Below the pieces are notes generated by a model. The model did not search any database. It had not been told where the DNA came from and was given only the letters and a program-made list of their open reading frames with translations. From Verrucomicrobiota bacterium (lineage in GTDB: Bacteria > Verrucomicrobiota > Verrucomicrobiia > Limisphaerales > UBA8199), in contig JAAYVL010000024.1 of assembly GCA_012517205.1 (NCBI GenBank), positions 1 through 36,878 of the forward strand: DNA of 36,878 nucleotides. Reading direction: 5' to 3'. Within the stretch, counting starts at the first letter, position 1, and each line of letters begins with the position of its first letter. The position numbers were made by a program, and so were the translations under genes. Positions 1 through 6,811 of the stretch are shown here, in pieces.

Positions 1-416
1 GGACGCGAACGTTCGGCAAAGCCGGAACGGGCGGCCGGGTGTTGTCGCGTGCCCTGGTTTTTGGGCGGGATGGAGCCACGGCTGGCGGGGACATTTCCCC
101 TCCTGGGCGGAGGTTGCCGAAAGGTGATTGCTTGCGCTGTCCGCAGGGTCGGGCGGCCGTCTTGAAGCAATAGACGTTTTCATCCCGGTCTCCTGAGCCC
201 GGAAAGCGGGTTTGGGTTTGAGAAAACCTTTTCCTCCTCAGCCACCGAAACCCGAGGGCCGACAACCAAAGGGCCGGTCGCCAGGCCAGCCAAATTAGTA
301 ATTGGCATCCGCCGGGGCGGCGTGCTAGTTTTTCCGGGTTGGCAGCCGGTGACGGGTATGAAAAACCACTGGCCCAACAAGGATTATATCTGAATCGAAC
401 AGGACTAAGCCATGCA
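1..416. other. Non-coding left edge and 5' region of the methyltransferase
   Basis: No convincing gene is visible in this stretch on either strand. The one reverse ORF (180-380) has proline- and glycine-rich composition with no recognisable motif. The right part holds a possible promoter (302-331). It also holds a tiny 11-codon ORF from ATG 358 to a TGA at 391-393, which may be chance. The end of an upstream gene could lie outside the window. Confidence 0.4.
302..331 (+). promoter_or_regulatory. Possible sigma70-type promoter for the methyltransferase
   Basis: TTGGCA at 302-307 matches the -35 consensus at five of six positions. After an 18-base spacer comes TAGTTT (326-331), a weak -10. Transcription would begin near 338, which disfavours the TTG at 339 as the start codon of the following gene. 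This is pattern matching only. Confidence 0.3.
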
Positions 417-983
417 GTGGCAAATTATGTGCACTTTATGTGCGTTGCCCTGCTCAAACTCCGGCAGACGGGCACGATTGTGCCCTCGCAGAGGTTTCTT
501 ATCAGCCAAATGATCGCCCCGGTGCCGGAAAGCTATTCCGGGCGCATCATTGAGCTGGGAGCCGGCAACGGAGCGCTGACCCTGCGGTTGGCGGCCCGCT
601 GTCCCCAGGCGCGCATCCTGGCCTGCGAAATCAACCCGACCCTGGCCCGCGAGACCCGGGACAATCTTGACGAAGCGGGTTTGGGCGACCAGGTCGAGGT
701 GGCTTCGGATTCCGCCGAGCATCTCCTTTCGGAAATCAGCCGCCGCGGAACCGGCCCGGTGGATTACGTGCTTTCGGGCATACCCCTGGGCAATCTTGAC
801 GGCGAACGAACCCAGGCGCTCATTGATGCCATCTGCGGCGTGCTGCGTCCGGGCGGCCTGTATGTCCAGTTTCAATACTCGCTGCTGGATCGCCGGCGAA
901 TCCGCTCATGCTTTCGCAGCCTCCGCACCTCGCTGGTGTGCCTCAACATTCCCCCCGCCGTCGTGTACTACGCGCAAAAGTAG
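417..983 (+). CDS. SAM-dependent methyltransferase, phospholipid N-methyltransferase-like
   Basis: This is a small class I methyltransferase. The SAM-binding motif I reads IIELGAGNGALTLRL, and an acidic post-I strand (ILACEINP) follows. The segment just before it (TGTIVPSQRFLISQMI) resembles the entry helix of PmtA-type phospholipid N-methyltransferases and of rRNA adenine dimethylase relatives. The stretch around VDYVLSGIPLGNL is the likely motif IV region. Substrate is inferred: phosphatidylethanolamine is one option, but an unrelated small-molecule substrate is equally possible. The reading frame is open from TTG 339. I chose GTG 417 because AGGA lies at 401-404 and a predicted transcription start falls near 338; ATG 438 also fits the family. 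It is followed by 328 non-coding bases, so it looks monocistronic. Confidence 0.75.
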   Translation: MANYVHFMCVALLKLRQTGTIVPSQRFLISQMIAPVPESYSGRIIELGAGNGALTLRLAARCPQARILACEINPTLARETRDNLDEAGLGDQVEVASDSAEHLLSEISRRGTGPVDYVLSGIPLGNLDGERTQALIDAICGVLRPGGLYVQFQYSLLDRRRIRSCFRSLRTSLVCLNIPPAVVYYAQK

Positions 984-1311
984 GCCGGGGCTGATGGGCA
1001 AAACTTGCCGCCGGCAACCGGGGGAATCTCGGGTGGCGGCTGATCGGCCAGGGCAAACCGCCGGCGGTTGCGCCCAACCGGGGGCGGGGTTGCTGATCTT
1101 TCTCCCGTCAAGGAAGCTGATACGGGCGTTCCCGCGCCGGTTGCGGGTCAAGGTGGCGCGGAGGGACGCCGCCACGGGCGGGAAGCGCCGGGGGTGTGAA
1201 CGGAGGTTGGCGGCGGCCGGATCCGCGCTGCGGCTTCGGGTTGGTCTTGCGGCGAAAACGGATTAGGCTGACTTGTGAGCCGGGCGCCGGGAACGGGCCG
1301 GGCGGAGTGAT
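984..1311. other. Intergenic region with a GC palindrome
   Basis: No gene is supported in this stretch. A perfect 14-base palindrome (AACCGCCGGCGGTT, 1056-1069) is bracketed by GGGC and GCCC and could act as a terminator-like hairpin after the methyltransferase, though no T-run follows. GGAG at 1304-1307 is the likely ribosome binding site of the next gene. Confidence 0.4.
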
Positions 1312-1314
1312 GTG

Positions 1315-2871
1315 ATGACGGATAGCAAACCAGTGTTTAGCGGGCCGCCGACGCCGGAAGAATTCCAGCGGCGGATGGCGGAGTTTATGCAGCAGCATTT
1401 CGCGGGGGCGCGGGCCTTCCCGGGGGCGGCGCCGGCGGCGGCCGGGGCGCCGGAAGGCGGCGAAGATAAAACCCGGGCGGCGGCGTTCGAGTTTGGCTAC
1501 AAACCGCGCGAGGTGAAGGCGTATCTGGATCGGTTCGTCATCCGGCAGGACGAGGCGAAAAAGGTGCTGAGCGTCGCGCTGTGCGACCATTATCACCATG
1601 TCCGGCTGGCGCTGGCGGGGAAGGAATCCCCGAACTACGCCAAGCAGAATATCATTCTGATTGGCCCTACCGGGGTGGGGAAGACGTTTCTGATTCGGTG
1701 CGCGGCGGATTTGATCGGGGTGCCGTTTGCGAAGGCCGACGCGACCAAGTTTTCCGAGACGGGCTATGTGGGGGGCGATGTGGAGGACATGGTGCGCGAT
1801 TTGTTGCGGCTGGCCGGCGGGGACGTCACGCGGGCGCAGTATGGAATCATTTACATTGACGAGATAGACAAGATTGCCGCCGCTTCCCATGCGAGCGGGC
1901 GGGATGTCAGCGGGCGCGGGGTGCAGACGAACCTGCTCAAACTGATGGAGGAGACAGAGGTGCCGGCGCGTTCGCCCAGCGACATCGCCGGGCAAATCCA
2001 GGCGATGATGGATTTCACGCAGCGCGGCCGTCCGGCGCCGGCCACGATCAACACCAAGCACATCCTGTTCATCGTCAGCGGCGCCTTTGGCGGCCTGGAG
2101 CAGATTATTCAGCGGCGGCTGCGCGAGGCGACGATCGGGTTTGCGGCCCGGGAGCGCGCGGAACCGTCGCCCGAGGCGGTGCTGGAGCACAGCCAGACGC
2201 GGGATTTTATCGAGTTTGGCTTCGAGCCGGAGTTCATCGGGCGGCTGCCGGTGCGCGTGGTGTGCCATGCGCTCCAGGTGGACGACCTGTTCCAGATTCT
2301 CAAGAGTTCGGAGGGCAGCATTATTCGGCAGTATGAGCAGGACTTTGCCGCCTACGGCATCGAGGTGCTTTTTGACGATCCCGGCTTGCGGCGGATTGCC
2401 GAGCGGGCGGCGGAAGAGCAGACCGGGGCGCGGGGTTTGATGACGGTCTGCGAGCGGGTGTTTCGCAACATCAAGTTCGAACTGCCCTCCACCCCGGTGA
2501 AGCGGTTTGTGGTCACGCGCGAGCTGGTGGACGATCCGGCGGGCGAGCTGCGGAAGATCTTGTCGGATCCGGCGCGGGAGGAGCGGATGGTGATGCGGCA
2601 ACTGGTGGATGAGTTTGCGCGGCGCTTCCACGCGGCGCACGGCATCCGCCTGCGCTTCACGGAAGCGGCCGCGGATCGGCTGGTGCGGGAAGCGGCGGAG
2701 CAAGGGCAGCCGGTGCGCGATCTCTGCGCCCAGCGGTTCAAGGACTACCAGTTCGGGTTGAAGCTCATCGTTCAGAACTCCGGCCCGCGGGACTTCGTGA
2801 TTGACGCCGACGCGGTGGCGGCGCCGGACAAAGTTCTGAGCGATTGGGTGGTGGCCAGCTATCGGAAATAG
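1315..2871 (+). CDS. ClpX-like AAA+ unfoldase without zinc-binding domain
   Basis: This is an ATP-dependent protein unfoldase of the ClpX/HslU branch. Visible motifs, numbered from GTG 1312, are Walker A GPTGVGKT (118-125), pore loop GYVG (151-154), Walker B IIYIDE (179-184), an IGF tripeptide (275-277) where ClpX docks on ClpP, the EFGFEPEFIGRLPV box (301-314) and the sensor-2 GAR (372-374). The N-terminal C4 zinc-binding domain of standard ClpX is missing. In its place are about 70 residues rich in Ala, Gly and Pro. The C-terminus runs roughly 100 residues beyond the usual ClpX end. The IGF loop suggests it still partners with ClpP, while substrate or adaptor choice should differ. Start: ATG 1315, with GTG 1312 directly before it and GGAG at 1304-1307. 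It is convergent with the glycosyltransferase gene, 22 bases away. Confidence 0.88.
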   Translation: MTDSKPVFSGPPTPEEFQRRMAEFMQQHFAGARAFPGAAPAAAGAPEGGEDKTRAAAFEFGYKPREVKAYLDRFVIRQDEAKKVLSVALCDHYHHVRLALAGKESPNYAKQNIILIGPTGVGKTFLIRCAADLIGVPFAKADATKFSETGYVGGDVEDMVRDLLRLAGGDVTRAQYGIIYIDEIDKIAAASHASGRDVSGRGVQTNLLKLMEETEVPARSPSDIAGQIQAMMDFTQRGRPAPATINTKHILFIVSGAFGGLEQIIQRRLREATIGFAARERAEPSPEAVLEHSQTRDFIEFGFEPEFIGRLPVRVVCHALQVDDLFQILKSSEGSIIRQYEQDFAAYGIEVLFDDPGLRRIAERAAEEQTGARGLMTVCERVFRNIKFELPSTPVKRFVVTRELVDDPAGELRKILSDPAREERMVMRQLVDEFARRFHAAHGIRLRFTEAAADRLVREAAEQGQPVRDLCAQRFKDYQFGLKLIVQNSGPRDFVIDADAVAAPDKVLSDWVVASYRK

Positions 2872-2893
2872 GGGCGCCCGGGGGCGCGCGCCG

Positions 2894-4102
2894 TCAGCCC
2901 GGGGCGGTGCGGAGCATCGCGCGCGCCTGCGCCAGGACTTGCTCCGGGGTGATCCGTTTCAGGCACTGATTGTCTCCATCGCAGGGGGAGGCCCGGTGGT
3001 TATAGGCGGTGAGGCAGGGCGAGCAGGGCAGCGGCAGATGGAAGCAGAATGCGTTTGGTGCCAGCGGCCCGTAGAGCCGGGGCGTTTCCGGGCCGAACAG
3101 GATGATGGCGGGGAGGGGGGTCAGCGCCGCGAATTGCCCGGGGCCGCCGTCGTTGGTGATGAGCAGCGCCGCGTGATGAAAAAGGGCCAGCAGGTGGCGC
3201 AGCGAGCGGGTGTAGCCGGTCAGGTCAACGCAGTTTGGGCTGCGGCAGTGCGCCACGATTGCCTGCCCGAGGGATTTGTCGTCCGGCAGCCCGATAATGC
3301 CGACCGCATGCCCTTCCCGGAGGAGGGCCGCGCAGAGCTGAAAATAGTGCTCGCGCGGCCACGCCCGGATCGGCAAAAGCCCGCCGCCGGGATAAACCAG
3401 CACGAGGCGCCGGCCCGGGAGCGCGGGGAAGTCGGCGTGCAGTTGGGCCGCCACCTGCCGCAGTTCTTCGGGGGGAAACGCCAGCCGCGGCGGCGGCTCG
3501 CACGGCGCGTCGGGCGCGTCCTTGCCCAGCGGCATGGTTTCGGATTCGATGGCGGCGGCCAGCGTGAGGAACTGGCGGGAAAGGTGGCGGTAGGGATTAT
3601 AGAGCACCGGCCGGTTGATGAACGATCCCCGGTAAAGCCCTTCCTGGGTGTGGCGATGGAATCCCACCCGCAGCGGCGCTCCGGACAGGCCGGAGAAGAG
3701 GCTGCTGACCCGCGCGAATAATTCGCAGTCAATGACCACGTCGAACTGGAGCGCGCGCAGGGTGCGCAGGATTTTGAGGCTGCCGGCGGCCAGGCGCCAT
3801 AGAGAGCGGTCGTCGAGGGTCAGAATCCTCTCCCCCGGCAGGACCGCCAGCAAGTCCAGCACGGCGCGGTTTCGGGCGAACAGCAAGGCGTGAATGGAGG
3901 CGTCCGGGTAACGAGCTTTGAGATGGGCAAACATGGGCTGCGTCAGCACCAGGCTGCCCATTTCGGAAAGCAGGATCACCAGAATCCGGCGCGGCGGCCG
4001 GGCGGCAACCGGCTTGGGCCCGAGCCGGTGCAGGAGCGAGAGCGCCGCACAGGCGGGCACCCCGGCATAACGGTCAACCGCCCGTTGCAACCCGATCTTC
4101 AT
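2894..4102 (-). CDS. Glycosyltransferase family 9, heptosyltransferase-like
   Basis: This 402-residue protein matches the ADP-heptose:LPS heptosyltransferase family (GT9). The N-terminal Rossmann half begins RILVILLSEMGSLVLTQP. The C-terminal half begins with LVLVYPGGG and carries the nucleotide-sugar site TNDGGPGQFAAL followed by ILFGPETP. A cysteine cluster near the end (CSPCLTAYNHRASPC, then CLKRI) is common in this family. The enzyme is expected to be cytoplasmic or membrane-associated and to add a heptose or related sugar to a lipid-linked core. It is the last gene of a five-gene minus-strand cluster, 111 bases after the DUF5989 gene, so the acceptor glycan may be the one carbamoylated by the upstream genes. 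The exact donor sugar cannot be read from the sequence. Confidence 0.85.
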   Translation of the reverse strand: MKIGLQRAVDRYAGVPACAALSLLHRLGPKPVAARPPRRILVILLSEMGSLVLTQPMFAHLKARYPDASIHALLFARNRAVLDLLAVLPGERILTLDDRSLWRLAAGSLKILRTLRALQFDVVIDCELFARVSSLFSGLSGAPLRVGFHRHTQEGLYRGSFINRPVLYNPYRHLSRQFLTLAAAIESETMPLGKDAPDAPCEPPPRLAFPPEELRQVAAQLHADFPALPGRRLVLVYPGGGLLPIRAWPREHYFQLCAALLREGHAVGIIGLPDDKSLGQAIVAHCRSPNCVDLTGYTRSLRHLLALFHHAALLITNDGGPGQFAALTPLPAIILFGPETPRLYGPLAPNAFCFHLPLPCSPCLTAYNHRASPCDGDNQCLKRITPEQVLAQARAMLRTAPG

Positions 4103-4213
4103 AAAGCGCGGAGCCCTCCTGCCGCGGCGGCGCAGTGGGCGCGCCGCGCCGCGTTTCGGCGGGGCGCCAAAGCTGCCAGGGGAGGTTCATGGGCGCCGGA
4201 CGATGCGGAACGG

Positions 4214-4414
4214 TTAAAACAGGGTGTAGATGAACGGCGCCAGGCCGGAGCCGGACAGCACGATCAGCAGGCCGAGCAGCAGCGACAGAATCAGGATGGG
4301 CAGCAGCCACCATTTCTTGTTCTGCCGCAGGAACTCCACCAGTTCGACGATTAATCCGCCGCGCGGGGGTTGGGCGGCGGCCTTTTCAAACTCATTTTGC
4401 GGTTGTTTTTGCAT
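4214..4414 (-). CDS. Small membrane protein, DUF5989 / SxtK-like
   Basis: This is a 66-residue protein with one strongly hydrophobic segment (WLLPILILSLLLGLLIVL) preceded by FLRQNKKWW and ending in the motif APFIYTLF. That pattern matches DUF5989, a family usually found beside carbamoyltransferases and SxtJ proteins; SxtK of the saxitoxin cluster is the equivalent small protein. The function is unknown. A role in anchoring or helping the carbamoyltransferase is an inference from constant neighbourhood. It lies 28 bases after the SxtJ-like gene and is surely co-transcribed with it. Confidence 0.8.
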   Translation of the reverse strand: MQKQPQNEFEKAAAQPPRGGLIVELVEFLRQNKKWWLLPILILSLLLGLLIVLSGSGLAPFIYTLF

Positions 4415-4442
4415 GGGGATTGTCTGGGGTGGCGTGGCGGGC

Positions 4443-4859
4443 TTAGTGCTGCCGGAAATAATTGCGCACGTCCGACGGCGTGGTTTTGGACAGCCAAAAG
4501 GTGGTTGCGGAGGGGGCGGCCTTGCGCTGCAGCAGGTCCCGCCCCCGCCACCGGAAAAACAGCGCCACCGGCGTGAGCAGGCCGTAGAACAGCACCGCCA
4601 GCATCAGTTGGGAAATCGCCCAGCCAATGGGAAAGGCCAGCACCATCCACCCGACGAACAGCCAGCGCACGGCCGCCGGGCGGAGCAGTCCCAGCAGCCC
4701 GATGACCAGGGCCAGGCCCATCAGGATCGCTCCGAGCACCGGCCGCTGGCGCGCGAAGTATTGCCAGGCGCCCAGCGCCAGGAAGAAAATCAGCCAGGCG
4801 GCGCCAAACTGGCGCAGGGCCTTGGCGGGGGGCTGAAAGGGAATGTCGGACCAGGTCAT
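4443..4859 (-). CDS. SxtJ-like membrane protein
   Basis: This 138-residue protein has three to four hydrophobic segments. Two lie in the first half (around FGAAWLIFFLALGAWQYF and VLGAILMGLALVIGLLGL) and two in the middle (WLFVGWMVLAFPIGW and LMLAVLFYGLLTPVALFF). A polar tail contains TFWLSKTT and DVRNYF. Size, topology and position between a carbamoyltransferase and a DUF5989 gene match the SxtJ family, whose biochemical role is not known. It starts 43 bases after the carbamoyltransferase stop and ends 28 bases before the DUF5989 gene. An internal promoter-like sequence lies just upstream (4868-4895). Confidence 0.8.
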   Translation of the reverse strand: MTWSDIPFQPPAKALRQFGAAWLIFFLALGAWQYFARQRPVLGAILMGLALVIGLLGLLRPAAVRWLFVGWMVLAFPIGWAISQLMLAVLFYGLLTPVALFFRWRGRDLLQRKAAPSATTFWLSKTTPSDVRNYFRQH

Positions 4860-4867
4860 GCGGTTGG

Positions 4868-4895
4868 ATTATAGGGGCATATGGGCGGCTTTGAA
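4868..4895 (-). promoter_or_regulatory. Possible internal promoter before the sxtJ-like gene
   Basis: Read on the minus strand, TTCAAA (4890-4895) is followed after 16 bases by a perfect TATAAT (4868-4873), 8 bases upstream of the sxtJ-like start codon. The near-leaderless spacing and weak -35 make this tentative. It could allow separate expression of the small membrane proteins. Confidence 0.25.
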
Positions 4896-4902
4896 AGCGG
4901 GT

Positions 4903-6759
4903 TCAGTCCAGCTCGAATTGGGCCAGGTATTTTTGCCGTTCGGCGGCGGTCACCGCCTGGTTCATTTGTTCTTTGCGCAGCACAAAATCCTCCAGCACCA
5001 GCGCGTCCATGTCGGTGGCCAGGAAGCATCGGTAGGCTTCCTGCGGCGTGCAGACGATCGGCTCGCCCCGCACGTTGAAGCTGGTATTGACGATGACCGG
5101 GCAGCCGGTCAGCCGCTCGAAAGCCTGCAGCAGCCGGTAGTAGCGCCCGTGCCGCTTTTCGTCCACGGTTTGCACCCGCGCGCTGTAGTCCACGTGGGTA
5201 ATGGCCGGCACCGTCGAGCGCACGATGTTGACGCGCTGGCGCAGGTCCGGGGCGGCGGCCATCGTTTGCCGGTCGGCGGCTGACAGCGCCGTGCGATGCT
5301 TTTCGAGCACCGGCGCCACTAGCAGCATGTAGGGGCTTTCCTGGTCCGCCCGCAGGCCGAAGTAATCGCCCGCCCGCTCCCGCAGGACGCACGGCGCGAA
5401 GGGACGGAAGCTTTCCCGGAACTTGATTTTCCGGTTCATGGTGGCCTGCATGGTGGTGTTGCGCGCATCGCCAATAATGCTGCGCGACCCCAGCGCCCGC
5501 GGCCCGAACTCCATCCGGCCCTGGAACCAGCCGATGATTTTGCCCTCCGCCATCATCTGCGCCACCGCCGCCAGCAGTTCGCTTTCGTCGGTGTATTGCT
5601 GATGCGGGGCTTCCGCTGTTGCCAGGAACTGCCGGATTTGTTCGTTATCGTAGCGCGGCCCCAGCAGGCTGCCCTTCTGGCGATCCTGTCCATCGGTGGG
5701 GCGCGGCCGGTCCATCAGATGGTGCCAGACGAACAGGGCGGCTCCCAGCGCGCCGCCCGCATCGCCCGCGGCGGGCTGGATCCAGAGCTGTTCGAAGGGC
5801 CCCTCGCGCAGCAGCCGGCCGTTGGCCACACAGTTGAGCGCCACTCCCCCGGCCAGGACGAGGTTTTTCATTTGCGTTTGCCGCCACACCTCCCGGGTCA
5901 TGCGCAGCATGATTTCCTCGGTGACCTTTTGGATGCTCGCGGCCAGGTCCATGTGCCGTTGTTCGAGCAAGGATTCCGGGGAGCGCGGCGGCCCGCCGAA
6001 AAGCCGGTGGAACCGTTCGCTGGTCATCGTCAGCCCCGCGCAGTAGTTGAAATACTGCATGTCCATCCAAAAGCTGCCGTCCGGCTGGAGCCGAATCAGG
6101 TGCCGGAGAATCGCCTCCTGATAGATCGGCTGGCCGTAGGGGGCCAGCCCCATCAATTTGTATTCGCCGCTGTTGACCTTGAATCCGCAGTAATAGGTGA
6201 AGGCCGAATAGAGCAGTCCCAGCGAATGGGGAAACTGTAATTGCCGCAGCAGCCGCAGTTGGTTGCCCTCGCCCACGCCGAACGTGGCCGTGCTCCACTC
6301 CCCCACTCCGTCCAGGGTCAGGATGGCCGCGCGCTCAAAGGGGCTGGGAAAGAAAGCGCTGGCCGCATGGCTTTCATGGTGGTCGGTGAAAACCAGCCGG
6401 GCGCGCCGGGCGGCGCGGAGCCGCTGCCGCAGCGTGCGCCGCAGATGCAGCTTGTCCTTGAGCCAGAGCGGCATCGCCAGCCGAAAGCTCTTGAATCCCG
6501 CGGGCGCGTAAGCCAGGTAGGTTTCCAGCAGCCGGTCAAACTTGGTCAGGGGTTTGTCGTAAAAGACCACGTAATCCAGCGCCTCCGGCGGCAGGCCGCC
6601 TTCCGCCAGGCAATAGGCAATGGCGTGGGCCGGGAACCCCGGGTCATGCTTCTTGCGCGTGAACCGTTCCTCCTGGGCCGCCGCCACAATATCCCCGTCC
6701 ACCACCAGCGCCGCCGCGCTGTCGTGGTAGAAAGCCGAGATGCCCAAAATTGCTGTCAT
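4903..6759 (-). CDS. O-carbamoyltransferase, NodU/CmcH/SxtI family
   Basis: This 618-residue enzyme transfers a carbamoyl group from carbamoyl phosphate, via carbamoyl-adenylate, to a hydroxyl on a sugar or other acceptor. The N-terminal Kae1/ASKHA-like domain begins MTAILGISAFYHDSAAAL and contains DHHESHAASAFF, TLDGVGEW and LAGGVALNCVANG. The C-terminal YrdC-like carbamoyltransferase domain carries GRMEFGPRALGSRSI, KFRESFRPFAP and VNTSFNVRGEPIV. All are full-length family hallmarks. I chose the ATG at 6759 because the frame upstream of it runs into the end of the preceding gene and lacks family similarity. The neighbours downstream are the SxtJ- and SxtK-like proteins and a GT9 enzyme, so the acceptor is probably a surface glycan. 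A secreted small molecule is the alternative. Confidence 0.93.
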   Translation of the reverse strand: MTAILGISAFYHDSAAALVVDGDIVAAAQEERFTRKKHDPGFPAHAIAYCLAEGGLPPEALDYVVFYDKPLTKFDRLLETYLAYAPAGFKSFRLAMPLWLKDKLHLRRTLRQRLRAARRARLVFTDHHESHAASAFFPSPFERAAILTLDGVGEWSTATFGVGEGNQLRLLRQLQFPHSLGLLYSAFTYYCGFKVNSGEYKLMGLAPYGQPIYQEAILRHLIRLQPDGSFWMDMQYFNYCAGLTMTSERFHRLFGGPPRSPESLLEQRHMDLAASIQKVTEEIMLRMTREVWRQTQMKNLVLAGGVALNCVANGRLLREGPFEQLWIQPAAGDAGGALGAALFVWHHLMDRPRPTDGQDRQKGSLLGPRYDNEQIRQFLATAEAPHQQYTDESELLAAVAQMMAEGKIIGWFQGRMEFGPRALGSRSIIGDARNTTMQATMNRKIKFRESFRPFAPCVLRERAGDYFGLRADQESPYMLLVAPVLEKHRTALSAADRQTMAAAPDLRQRVNIVRSTVPAITHVDYSARVQTVDEKRHGRYYRLLQAFERLTGCPVIVNTSFNVRGEPIVCTPQEAYRCFLATDMDALVLEDFVLRKEQMNQAVTAAERQKYLAQFELD

Positions 6760-6811
6760 GCGCTCTGCAAAAATAGCGACCGGGGTAGGGTAGCAGGGAT
6801 GCCCGCCCGGG

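Noticed and set aside
1108..2703. A 531-codon antisense ORF opposite the ClpX-like gene.
   Set aside because: The translation is rich in Arg, Pro and His with no motif, and the sense strand has a complete AAA+ protein. It is a GC-driven shadow.
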